Origin: Umezawaea beigongshangensis
GTDB taxonomy: Bacteria > Actinomycetota > Actinomycetes > Mycobacteriales > Pseudonocardiaceae
DNA: 64,000 nt
Assembly (NCBI RefSeq): GCF_016464305.1
Contig: NZ_JAEIOJ010000001.1
Coordinates: 186,001 to 250,000, forward strand
Direction of reading: 5' to 3'
Shown in pieces: positions 32,382 to 39,984 of the stretch. Position numbers and translations under genes: made by a program. The stretch's first letter is position 1. Each line of letters starts with the position of its first letter. The notes beneath the pieces are model-generated. The model ran no database searches, was not told the DNA's origin, and saw only the letters and a list, made by a program, of their open reading frames with translations.

Positions 32382-32768
32382 CTAGCAGTGCTGCTGCGAC
32401 GGCGGCTTCTCGGCGGAGAAGGACACGTCGGTGATGGTGAAGGTCCTGGTGAAGTAGTTCCACCCGTGGCTGAAGCACGACTCGTACTCGCGCACCGAAC
32501 CGTCGGCCAGAGTTTCGCCGTATTCGACGAGCGCGTAGCGACTCGTTCCGTTGTAGACCCGGAACGCGGCCGCGCTGCCGGACCAGTCGGTGTCGGTGTT
32601 CACCGTCGGAACCGCCGATTCGTTTCCGGGGTTGACCCAGACGGACCAGGTGCAGAAGCGGTCTTCTTCACAGTTCGGAGGAACAGCGGCCGAAGCGCTG
32701 GGCGTGAAGGCGGCGAAACCGGCGACGACTGCCAGCAGAACAGAAACAGCACGCGACTTCGAACGCAT
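32382..32768 (-). CDS. Small secreted protein with four cysteines
   Basis: 128 residues: signal peptide with likely cleavage after ASA (about residue 27), then a roughly 100-residue mature domain with Cys33, Cys39, Cys98 and Cys128, enough for two disulfides. NCEEDRFCTWSVWVN loosely recalls the start of peptidase inhibitor I36-type domains, but I would not assign it. AGGAGGA lies 7 nt before the ATG. Upstream, TAGCGT (32810-32805) could be the -10, with the palindrome CGAACGTTCG (32794-32803) at the expected start of transcription. Confidence 0.75.
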   Translation of the reverse strand: MRSKSRAVSVLLAVVAGFAAFTPSASAAVPPNCEEDRFCTWSVWVNPGNESAVPTVNTDTDWSGSAAAFRVYNGTSRYALVEYGETLADGSVREYESCFSHGWNYFTRTFTITDVSFSAEKPPSQQHC

Positions 32769-33074
32769 TCAGATTCCTCCTGGTACGGGGATTCGAACGT
32801 TCGGACGCTATCACGAAGCGCACAGTCGGTACAGGTTTCAACTATCTGGTGGCCACACGGGCCAGAACGAGCGGAACGGGCACCTCCCGCTCGACGGGTC
32901 GCGCTCGGCGGACCGGCCCTCCGGAGCTTCCCGGTGAGTCGACAGAAGACCGGAACGGGCTCGCTCGGGTGAACCCGATCTCGACGGCCGCAGCGCGCCG
33001 GTCCCTCCTCGGGGAGGAGTCGCGACGCTCCCCGGGGTCGTGCTGCGCGGCGTCCAGCCCGATCGCTCCGCCTC
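32769..33074. other. Intergenic region, promoter of the secreted-protein gene
   Basis: Holds the palindrome CGAACGTTCG and a candidate -10 for the minus-strand gene. The right half (32830-33074) shows no supported gene; frames there are out of phase with normal GC-rich codon usage. No clear promoter for the plus-strand ORFs that follow. Confidence 0.4.
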
Positions 33075-33254
33075 ATGGCGGACGACGGACACCACTACCG
33101 CTCGATCGGCTGGAACCAACTGCTCGTGGTGGCCCCCAACGGCGACACGAGGTCCTTCATCTGCGTGCGGTCCATCGCGGACAAGGACGGTCTCAACTTC
33201 TTCCGCTTGCGGGTGGGCGCGAACGAGTGCGTGACCCGTCGCCAGCAGAAGTAG
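33075..33254 (+). CDS. Short ORF 1 of a same-frame series
   Basis: 59 codons from ATG 33075, starting MADDGHHYRSIGWNQLL, with third-position GC typical of real genes here. It ends at a TAG, after which the same frame continues as coding-like sequence. No family recognised; the peptide looks like beta strands (LLVVAPNGDTRSFICVR). No good ribosome site. It may be the 5' part of a broken gene. Confidence 0.4.
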   Translation: MADDGHHYRSIGWNQLLVVAPNGDTRSFICVRSIADKDGLNFFRLRVGANECVTRRQQK

Positions 33255-33260
33255 GTTCGG

Positions 33261-33416
33261 GTGGAGGTTCGCAGCATCGCGGTCGAAGGCGTCGGCGGCA
33301 CCCGCAGCGACAAGTCCGTGCTGTGGCGCGACGACGGGAGGCTGGAGGTTCTCGTGCACTTCGCTTCACCGGTCGCCCGCGGCAACGAGTTCCAGGTGCT
33401 GGTGGAGATCGACTGA
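33261..33416 (+). CDS. Short ORF 2 of a same-frame series
   Basis: 51 codons from GTG 33261 (VEVRSIAVEGVGGTRSD), only 6 nt after the TAG of ORF 1 and in the same frame, ending at TGA. Beta-rich and soluble (LEVLVHFASPVARGNEF). Either a separate small protein or the middle of a gene with nonsense mutations. Confidence 0.35.
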   Translation: MEVRSIAVEGVGGTRSDKSVLWRDDGRLEVLVHFASPVARGNEFQVLVEID

Positions 33417-33437
33417 CCGGGGAAGTGCCGCGCACCG

Positions 33438-33776
33438 GTGCGGGACCGGGAACCGCTGGAGTTCTGCATGCGGGTGCACACGACGATGGACGTCCACTAC
33501 GCCGTGCTCCTGTCGGCGGGAGAGGCCGTCCACTGGGACCCCATCGGATTCTCACCGGCGTCGGACCTGCGAGTCTCCTCGTTCACCCACGACTCCGAGC
33601 ACGTGGCCGTCGTGCTCACCGGTGAGCAGGTGCTGCGACGCGACAGGACAGGACTGCGACTCGACCTGCGACCTCGGGACACCCGCACCAGGCGGAACGG
33701 GCGTCCCGACGATCGAGCAGTGGCGGAGCGCTACTTGTCAGAACTGACGTCGTCGCCGCCGCCGAACATGTCGTGA
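33438..33776 (+). CDS. Short ORF 3 of a same-frame series
   Basis: 112 codons from GTG 33438, again in the frame of ORFs 1 and 2. It contains FCMRVHTTMDVHYAVLLSAG and VAVVLTGEQVLRRDRTGL, and an Arg-rich C-terminus. A GGGGAAG stands 11 nt upstream. Unrecognised. Together the three span 234 codons broken only by TAG (33252) and TGA (33414). Confidence 0.5.
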   Translation: MRDREPLEFCMRVHTTMDVHYAVLLSAGEAVHWDPIGFSPASDLRVSSFTHDSEHVAVVLTGEQVLRRDRTGLRLDLRPRDTRTRRNGRPDDRAVAERYLSELTSSPPPNMS

Positions 33777-33888
33777 AACAGCATCTTCATCCTTCAGGTC
33801 GTCCCCCGACCGCTCGGACCGCAGTATTCGATCCACTGTGGACTGGCAGGTCAGAGCGGTTCACCGCTCGGAGTGACGGCTCGATCCC

Positions 33889-35475
33889 CTACTTCGGCGT
33901 CCAGGTCTCCAGGTTCCACCACGGGCCCCAGGTCAGGGCGCTGGTGGAGTCGCCGTCGACCACGTCGGTGTACCCCGTCCAGTTGTCGCGCAGGACGTAG
34001 GTGTGGTCGACCCACGCCAGGTAGACGGAGCCGGGCGCGGCGGTCCAGGCGCGCTGGAGCTGACGGTAGGCCACGGCCCGCTGACCGGGGTCGAGCAGCG
34101 TGCGCCCGGCGTCCAGAGCCGCGTCCACGGCGGGGTCGGCGTACGCGCCGGGGTTGTCGAAGCCGGTCGGCGAGGACGTGGAGCGCAGCGTGCGGTACGT
34201 GGCGAGGTCGGGGTCGAACGGGTTGCCGACGTGGTGCAGCACCGCGTCCTGGCGCAGGCGGGGCACGACGGCCTCCGCGCTGAGGCCCGCCAGCTGCACG
34301 TCGATCCCCACGGCGCGGGCGTCCGCGGCGAACGCGGTCGCCAGGTCGACGTCCACGGCGTCGCCGAGCTGGTACATCAGCGTGAAGCGGGCCGGGACGC
34401 CGTCCCTGACCCGGACGCCGTCCGCGCCGGGCACCCAGCCGCCCTCGTCGAGCAGGCGCTTCGCCGCGTCGGCGTCGCGGGCGAACCCGGCGCCGGGTTC
34501 GGCGAACTCGGGCAGCACGGGCGGCAGCGGGGTGCCCGACGCGGTGCCGCGTCCCGCGAGCAGCGCCTTCACCACGTTGTCCCGGTCGACGGCGACGTTG
34601 AGCGCGCCGCGCACGGCGGCGTTGCCGGTGACGGGCCCGCCGCTGGGCAGCGCCACGACGCGGGCGTCGGCGGCGCGGTGGGAGACGACCCGCATCCCGC
34701 CGACGTCGGAGAAGGACGAGACCAGCCGCGGCGGCAGCGCCGCGCCGTCGAACTCCCCCGCCTGCATCCGCTGCGCCCTGGTGTTGTCGTCGGGGACGAA
34801 CACGACGGTGACCCTGGTGATCCGCGGGGCCGGGCCGGCGTGCTCCGGGTTGGCCTCCAGGACCAGCCGGTCGCCCCTGCGCCACTCCGCGAGCCGGTAG
34901 GGGCCGGTGCCCACCGGCGCGGTGCCGACCGCCGCGGAGGCCAGCGGCGCACCGGGGACGATCGCCTCGCTGGGCAGCACGCCCAGCACCAGCAGGTGCG
35001 GGAACGCCGGTTGCGGCCGGTCCAGGACGAACCGGACCGTCGTGGCGTCGACCTGCTCCACGGCGGTGAGCGCGCCGAACGACGCCCGCACGGTGGACCC
35101 GGCGGCCGGGTCGAGCAGCGCGCGGTAGGTCGCCACGACGTCCTCCGGCCCGAACGCCGTGCCGTCGCTGAACCGCACGTCCTGCCGCAGCGGCACCGTC
35201 CACGCGCGCCCGTCGGCGGACGGCACGGGCAGGTCGGCGGCCAGGTCGGGCTCCAGCGCGCGGTCGGCCCGGTGGGCCACCAGCCCGTCGTGGACCTTGG
35301 ACGCGCCGAGCGAGCCGAAGCCCAGCAGCGGGTTCAGCGTCGCGGGTTCGCGCTGGTCGGCCAGCACGATGGAGCTGTCGTCGACCGTGCCCTCCGCGCT
35401 CGGTGTCGTCGTGTCCGTGCACGCGGTCGCGACGGCAGCGGTGCAGAGCAGGACGACCGGGAACGGGAAGCGCAC
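33889..35475 (-). CDS. ABC transporter substrate-binding lipoprotein (SBP_bac_5, peptide/nickel type)
   Basis: A 528-residue lipoprotein with signal peptide and lipobox AVATAC (Cys19). The mature protein follows the oligopeptide-binding fold: LADQREPATLNPLLGFGSLGA, LRQDVRFSDGTAFGPEDVVATY (in part), APVGTGPYRLAEW and ALNVAVDRDNVV. No permease or ATPase genes lie beside it, so it is an orphan or uses components elsewhere. TAGGGT 8 nt before the GTG suggests a leaderless transcript. Confidence 0.9.
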   Translation of the reverse strand: MRFPFPVVLLCTAAVATACTDTTTPSAEGTVDDSSIVLADQREPATLNPLLGFGSLGASKVHDGLVAHRADRALEPDLAADLPVPSADGRAWTVPLRQDVRFSDGTAFGPEDVVATYRALLDPAAGSTVRASFGALTAVEQVDATTVRFVLDRPQPAFPHLLVLGVLPSEAIVPGAPLASAAVGTAPVGTGPYRLAEWRRGDRLVLEANPEHAGPAPRITRVTVVFVPDDNTRAQRMQAGEFDGAALPPRLVSSFSDVGGMRVVSHRAADARVVALPSGGPVTGNAAVRGALNVAVDRDNVVKALLAGRGTASGTPLPPVLPEFAEPGAGFARDADAAKRLLDEGGWVPGADGVRVRDGVPARFTLMYQLGDAVDVDLATAFAADARAVGIDVQLAGLSAEAVVPRLRQDAVLHHVGNPFDPDLATYRTLRSTSSPTGFDNPGAYADPAVDAALDAGRTLLDPGQRAVAYRQLQRAWTAAPGSVYLAWVDHTYVLRDNWTGYTDVVDGDSTSALTWGPWWNLETWTPK

Positions 35476-35508
35476 GGTTCTCGACCCTAGCCGCTGGGCC
35501 GGAAGACG

Positions 35509-36189
35509 TCAGCCGATCGGGTCCGGCAGGGGCGTGACCCGGTACTCGCAGTCGAGGACGTCGCCGGTGGCGGGGTCGCGCAGCTCGACCCGCCAGGTCG
35601 CGGCGAACTGGTTCACGCCCTCGCGCATCGGGATCGTGCCGGACAGCAGCACGGTGCCCGCGCGCAGCAGGCCCCGCTCGCGCAGCAGGTCGAGCCAGTG
35701 GGAGGGCGTCAGCAGCTCGGCGAGGGTGCCGGACTGGATGCGCTCGCCGTCGGCCCACGCCGTCAGCTCGATCGCGTCGAGCCGGTCGGCGACGTCGACG
35801 AGCCGCCACGCGCGGCGGCCCAGCACGTCGGGTCCGGCCTGCTTGCTCCACGCCACGCCGTGCACCTCCAGCGCGCGGTCGGTGTGGTCGCAGGCGACGG
35901 TGAGCAGCACGTCGCGCTCGTCGTCCCCGGTGACGACGAGCGCCCACTCGGCCTCGCCGGAGGTGCGGCCGTGCTGGACGGGCACCTCGGAGGTCTGCAT
36001 CGCGAGGTAGGGGGCGACCGGGTAGAGGGCGGGGGTCTCGCCGGGCGCGGGCACGCCGAGTTCGGCGAGCTCGCGGACGTGCGCGGCCACGTCCTCCTGG
36101 CTGCGACCGGCGTAGCCGCCGTTGAGCAGGGCGATCACCTCGACCTCCGCCGACTCGCCGCCGGGGAGGTCGAAACTCAGAACTGACAT
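35509..36189 (-). CDS. DUF2848 family protein
   Basis: A 226-residue cytoplasmic protein that I place in DUF2848, a family close to fumarylacetoacetate-hydrolase-like folds. Supporting stretches are GGYAGRSQEDVAAHVRELAELGVPAPG (in part), FTGD-like VVTGDDERDVLLTVACDHTDR and LLRAGTVLLSGTIPMREGVNQF. AAGGAG precedes the ATG. It shares an 87-nt operator region with the divergent transporter. Its reaction is unknown; the setting suggests a hydrolase in catabolism of an imported small acid or amide. Confidence 0.8.
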   Translation of the reverse strand: MSVLSFDLPGGESAEVEVIALLNGGYAGRSQEDVAAHVRELAELGVPAPGETPALYPVAPYLAMQTSEVPVQHGRTSGEAEWALVVTGDDERDVLLTVACDHTDRALEVHGVAWSKQAGPDVLGRRAWRLVDVADRLDAIELTAWADGERIQSGTLAELLTPSHWLDLLRERGLLRAGTVLLSGTIPMREGVNQFAATWRVELRDPATGDVLDCEYRVTPLPDPIG

Positions 36190-36210
36190 GCCGGCTCCTT
36201 GCGCATACGA

Positions 36211-36222
36211 CCTGTATACAGG
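36211..36222. promoter_or_regulatory. GntR-type operator, site A
   Basis: CCTGTATACAGG, a perfect 12-bp palindrome in the 87-nt space between the DUF2848 and transporter genes. It shares CCTGTATAC with site B in front of the nitrilase gene. The core GTATAC is typical of FCD-class GntR operators. Confidence 0.7.
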
Positions 36223-36276
36223 CAGCATCACAGGCGGTTCGCAGGAGGACAAGCCGCTGACGCGAGGTGTGACGAG

Positions 36277-37596
36277 ATGCCCGACACGACGACCGACGAG
36301 GTGCGGAGGCCGGCGCTCGTCCGCGCCTTCGCCGCCTCCCTGTCCGGGACCGCCCTGGAGTGGTACGACTTCGCCATCTACAACGTGGCCGCCGCCGTGG
36401 TGCTCGGCCCGCTGTTCTTCCCCAGCGCCGATCCGCTCACCGGCACGCTGAGCGCGTTCTCCACCTACGCCGTCGGCTACCTGTCGCGCCCGCTCGGCGG
36501 GTTCTTCTTCGGCCGCCTCGGCGACGTGCTCGGCCGCAAGAAGATCCTCGTCATCACGCTGCTGATCACCGGCATCGCGACGCTGCTGATCGGCCTGCTG
36601 CCCACCAACGCCGCGATCGGCGGCACGGCGGGCGTGCTGCTCGTGGTCCTGCGCTTCGCCCAGGGCGTCGGCCTCGGCGGCGAGTGGGGCGGCGCGGTGC
36701 TGCTGTCCAGCGAGTACGGCGACCCCCGCAAGCGCGGGTTCTGGGCGTCGGCCGCCCAGATCGGCCCGCCCGCGGGCAACCTGATGGCCAACGGCGTGCT
36801 CGCGCTGCTCGGCGTGGCGCTGACCGAGGAGCAGTTCTTCTCCTGGGGCTGGCGCGTGGCGTTCCTGCTGTCCGCCGTGCTCGTCGCGTTCGGCCTGTGG
36901 ATCAGGGTGAAGCTGGAGGAGACGCCGGTGTTCACGGCGATCCGGGAGCGCGGCGAACGCCCGAGCGCCCCGATCCGCGAGGTGGTGCGCACCGAGACGC
37001 GACCGCTGATCGCCGCGATCCTGTGCCGGGTCGGCCCCGACGTGCTCTACGCGCTGTTCACGGTGTTCGTGCTGACCTACATCACCACGCAGCTCGGCCT
37101 GCCGCGCAACGCCGGGCTGACCGCCGTGCTCGTCGCGTCGGCGTGCCAGCTCGTGCTGATGCCGCTGGCGGGCGCGCTGTCCGACCGGTTCAACCGGCGC
37201 CGTCTCTACGCGGTGGCGGCGGTCGGCGGCGCGGTGTGGCCGTTCCTGTTCTTCCCGCTGATCGGGTCCGGCTCGCGGGTGCTGCTGGTCCTGGGCGTCG
37301 TCGTGGGGCTCGCGTTCCACGCCTTCATGTACGGCCCGCAGGCGGCGTTCATCTCCGAGCAGTTCAGCCCGCGCCTGCGCTACACGGGCAGCTCGCTGGC
37401 CTACACCCTGGCCGGGATCGTCGGCGGCGCGGTCGCCCCGCTGATGTTCACGGTGCTGCTCGCCGGGTTCGGCACGTGGCTCGTGATCGCCGCCTACGTG
37501 GCGGTGGCCTGCGCGGTCACCCTCGCCGGGCTGTACCTCGGCCGCGACCCGCGTCCCGAGGACGACGAGGAGCTGGCGGCGCTCGCCGGTGCCTGA
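36277..37596 (+). CDS. MFS transporter, metabolite:H+ symporter (MHS) type
   Basis: A 439-residue, 12-helix transporter. LEWYDFAIYNVAAA at the first helix, PLGGFFFGRLGDVLGRKKIL at loop 2-3 and GLGGEWGGAVLL are standard MHS marks (ProP/ShiA/KgtP relatives). Such carriers take up small organic acids, betaines or aromatic acids. The ATG at 36277 has GAGGTG about 10 nt upstream; the earlier ATG at 36199 would overlap the operator. Divergent from DUF2848 and tail-to-tail with gntR (1-nt gap). Confidence 0.92.
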   Translation: MPDTTTDEVRRPALVRAFAASLSGTALEWYDFAIYNVAAAVVLGPLFFPSADPLTGTLSAFSTYAVGYLSRPLGGFFFGRLGDVLGRKKILVITLLITGIATLLIGLLPTNAAIGGTAGVLLVVLRFAQGVGLGGEWGGAVLLSSEYGDPRKRGFWASAAQIGPPAGNLMANGVLALLGVALTEEQFFSWGWRVAFLLSAVLVAFGLWIRVKLEETPVFTAIRERGERPSAPIREVVRTETRPLIAAILCRVGPDVLYALFTVFVLTYITTQLGLPRNAGLTAVLVASACQLVLMPLAGALSDRFNRRRLYAVAAVGGAVWPFLFFPLIGSGSRVLLVLGVVVGLAFHAFMYGPQAAFISEQFSPRLRYTGSSLAYTLAGIVGGAVAPLMFTVLLAGFGTWLVIAAYVAVACAVTLAGLYLGRDPRPEDDEELAALAGA

Positions 37597-37597
37597 G

Positions 37598-38224
37598 TCA
37601 GGCGGCGAGCAGCACCCGCAGCGTCGCCTCCAGGTGGGCCGAGACGGCCTTCGCCGTCGCCTCGACGTCTCCCGCGTCGAGCGCGGCCACGATGGCGTCG
37701 TGCTCGCGCAGCACGGCGTCCTGCCGTCCGGCGGAGCGGAACAGCGCGACCACGCCGACCCGGACCTGCCTGGCGCGCAGCCCCTCGTACATCTTCGTCA
37801 GCATCTCGTTGCCGGTGGCGGCGACGAGGGCGGCGTGGAAGCGCCGGTCGACGTCGATGAACTCGCGGGCGTCCTGCGCGCCGCGCAGCTCCCGCTGCCG
37901 CCGCACCGCGGCGCGCATCTCGGCGATCGGCGCGGTGCCCGCGGCCAGCACGCGCTCGGCGGCGTGGCGCTCGACCATGCCGCGCAGCTCCATCAGCTCG
38001 GCCACCTGCCGGCCGGAGACGGGAGCGACGTAGGCGCCCTTCTGGGGCACGAGCTGCACGAGGTCCTCGGCGGCCAGCAGCAGCAGCGCCTCGCGGATCG
38101 GGGTGCGGGACACGCCGACCCGGTCGGCGACGTCCTGTTCGCTCACGAACCGGCCCTGCATCTCCGGGTCGGAGAGCACGGTGTCCTTGAGGAACTCGTA
38201 GGCGCGTTCACGACCGGACGTCAC
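37598..38224 (-). CDS. GntR-family regulator (FCD subfamily)
   Basis: A 208-residue regulator. N-terminal winged HTH FVSEQDVADRVGVSRTPIREALL (in part), then an all-helical FCD ligand domain with metal-binding-type residues (FIDVDRRFHAALVAATGNEML and LREHDAIVAALDAGD, in part). It lies between the transporter and the divergent nitrilase, with the half-site TGCCTGTATAC just upstream. It probably represses the four-gene cluster until its substrate binds. Confidence 0.92.
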   Translation of the reverse strand: MTSGRERAYEFLKDTVLSDPEMQGRFVSEQDVADRVGVSRTPIREALLLLAAEDLVQLVPQKGAYVAPVSGRQVAELMELRGMVERHAAERVLAAGTAPIAEMRAAVRRQRELRGAQDAREFIDVDRRFHAALVAATGNEMLTKMYEGLRARQVRVGVVALFRSAGRQDAVLREHDAIVAALDAGDVEATAKAVSAHLEATLRVLLAA

Positions 38225-38243
38225 CGTCCACCCCCCTGCACAC

Positions 38244-38255
38244 TGCCTGTATACC
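38244..38255. promoter_or_regulatory. GntR-type operator, site B
   Basis: TGCCTGTATACC between gntR and the nitrilase gene. The left half TGCCTGTA mirrors the right half of site A (TACAGGCA), so the pair define an ideal site TGCCTGTATACAGGCA. The right half here is degenerate (TACCAA). Confidence 0.65.
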
Positions 38256-38287
38256 AATCGTAACAGCGACGACGAGGAGACGACGCC

Positions 38288-39067
38288 GTGCGCATCGCCC
38301 TGTGCCAGACGAACTCGACCACCGACCCGCTGGCGAACCTGGAGCTCGTGCGCGACGGCGTGCGCGCCGCCGCGGCGCGGGGGGCGCGGGTCGTGCTGTT
38401 CCCCGAGGCGATGATGTGCCGCTTCGGGGTGTCGCTCGCGCCGGTCGCCGAACCGCTGGACGGGCCGTGGGCGACCGCGGTGCGCGACGTCGCCGTGGAG
38501 CACGGCGTGGTCGTCGTGGCCGGGATGTTCACGCCGGCCCCGGACGGGCGCGTGACGAACACGCTGCTGGCCACCGGAGCGGAGTTCCACGTGGGCTACG
38601 ACAAGATCCACCTGTTCGACGCGTTCGGCTTCGCCGAGTCCGACACCGTCGCACCCGGTTCCGAGGTGGTCGTGGTGGAGGTCGACGGCATCGGCCTGGG
38701 CCTGGCCACCTGCTACGACGTCCGCTTCCCCGAGCTGTTCCGCGCGCTGGCCGACCGGGGCGCGAGCGCGGTCCTGCTCGGCGCGTCGTGGGGCGCGGGT
38801 CCCGGCAAGAAGGAGCAGTGGGAGCTGCTGGTGCGGGCGCGGGCGGTGGACTCCACGACCTGGGTCGTCGCGTGTGGACAGTCCGATCCGGGCGAGACGT
38901 CCGGCACCGCGCCCACCGGCATCGGCTTCAGCGCGGCGGCCACACCGCTCGGCGCGGTCGCCGCGCAACTGGACGCGGAGCCCGGCCTGCTCGTGGTCGA
39001 CGTGGACACCGACGCCGTCGAGCGGGCCCGCGCGACGATCCCGGTCCTGGCCAACCGGCGCCTCTGA
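38288..39067 (+). CDS. Carbon-nitrogen hydrolase (nitrilase superfamily amidase)
   Basis: A 259-residue amidase with the full catalytic triad Glu40 (VLFPEAMM), Lys106 (GYDKIHLF) and Cys142 (LATCYDVRFPEL). The latter two patterns are closest to Nit2/omega-amidase or deaminated-glutathione amidase-like members; the sequence alone does not fix the substrate. A GAGGAG stands 12 nt before the GTG. Under GntR site B, so it belongs with the DUF2848 and MHS genes. Confidence 0.92.
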   Translation: MRIALCQTNSTTDPLANLELVRDGVRAAAARGARVVLFPEAMMCRFGVSLAPVAEPLDGPWATAVRDVAVEHGVVVVAGMFTPAPDGRVTNTLLATGAEFHVGYDKIHLFDAFGFAESDTVAPGSEVVVVEVDGIGLGLATCYDVRFPELFRALADRGASAVLLGASWGAGPGKKEQWELLVRARAVDSTTWVVACGQSDPGETSGTAPTGIGFSAAATPLGAVAAQLDAEPGLLVVDVDTDAVERARATIPVLANRRL

Positions 39068-39096
39068 CGTCCGCGGGCGCCGGCCCCGCCCGGCGA

Positions 39097-39134
39097 CCGG
39101 TGCGCGAGCGGCCAGCGGGCCGCTCGCGCACCGG
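39097..39134. terminator. Strong bidirectional hairpin between the amidase gene and nadC
   Basis: CCGGTGCGCGAGCGGCC and its exact complement form a 17-bp stem with loop AGCG, filling the gap between two convergent genes and ending one base before the nadC stop. Confidence 0.85.
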
Positions 39135-39135
39135 C

Positions 39136-39984
39136 TCAGCGCAGGTCCAGCCCCAGGTCCAGGGCGGGGGCCGAGTGGGTCAGGCCGCCCACCGCCAGGT
39201 AGCGCACGCCCGTCTCGGCGTAGGCCCGCGCCACGGGCAGGGTCAGGCCGCCGGACGCCTCCAGCGGCACACCGCCCGCGCGGCGCACGGCCTCCGCGCA
39301 CTGCTCCGGGGTGAAGTTGTCCAGCAGCACCAGTTCCGCGCCCTCGGCGACGGCCTCGTCCAACTGGTCCAGACCGTCGACCTCCACCTCGCACGGCAGG
39401 TGCGGGGCGTGCGCGCGGACGGCGGCCATCGCGGCCCGCACCGACCCGGCGGCGAGCACGTGGTTGTCCTTGATCAGCACGGCGTCGCCGAGGCCCATCC
39501 GGTGGTTCGCGCCACCGCCGCAGCGCACGGCGTACTTCTCCAGCAGCCGCAGGCCCGGCAGCGTCTTGCGGGAGTCGCGCACCTGCGCCCCGGTCCCGGC
39601 GATCGCCTCGACCCACGCGGAGGTGGCCGTGGCCACGCCGGACAGGTGGCACACGAGGTTCAGCGCCGTGCGCTCGGCGGTGAGCAGCCCGCGCACCGGG
39701 CCGCGCAGCACCAGCGCGGGTTCACCGGGCACGGCCCTCTCGCCGTCGCGGCGCTCGGACAGCACCTCGTACTCCCCGCCCAGCACGGCGTCGAACACCG
39801 CGCGGGCCGCGGGGAGACCCGCGAGGACGCCGGACGCGCGCGGGGTGATCTCCGCGACCGCGACGGCGTCGGCGGGCACGGTGGCCGCGGTGGTGGCGTC
39901 GGGCCCGTACCGCAGGTCCTCGGCCAGCGCCAGGTCCACGACCCGCCGCACGTCGTCCAGATCGAGGTCGAAGCCGAGTGTCAC
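39136..39984 (-). CDS. nadC: Nicotinate-nucleotide pyrophosphorylase (carboxylating)
   Basis: A 282-residue enzyme turning quinolinate and PRPP into nicotinate mononucleotide. Family blocks: ERTALNLVCHLSGVAT, DSRKTLPGLRLLEKYAV and GGGANHRMGLGDAVLIKDNH (each quoted within 20 residues). GTG 39984 overlaps the nadB stop by 4 nt. Confidence 0.97.
   Translation of the reverse strand: MTLGFDLDLDDVRRVVDLALAEDLRYGPDATTAATVPADAVAVAEITPRASGVLAGLPAARAVFDAVLGGEYEVLSERRDGERAVPGEPALVLRGPVRGLLTAERTALNLVCHLSGVATATSAWVEAIAGTGAQVRDSRKTLPGLRLLEKYAVRCGGGANHRMGLGDAVLIKDNHVLAAGSVRAAMAAVRAHAPHLPCEVEVDGLDQLDEAVAEGAELVLLDNFTPEQCAEAVRRAGGVPLEASGGLTLPVARAYAETGVRYLAVGGLTHSAPALDLGLDLR

Noticed and set aside
33438-33776. 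ORF 3 as a toxin or effector
   Set aside because: Only a general impression of beta strands; no catalytic motif or partner gene.
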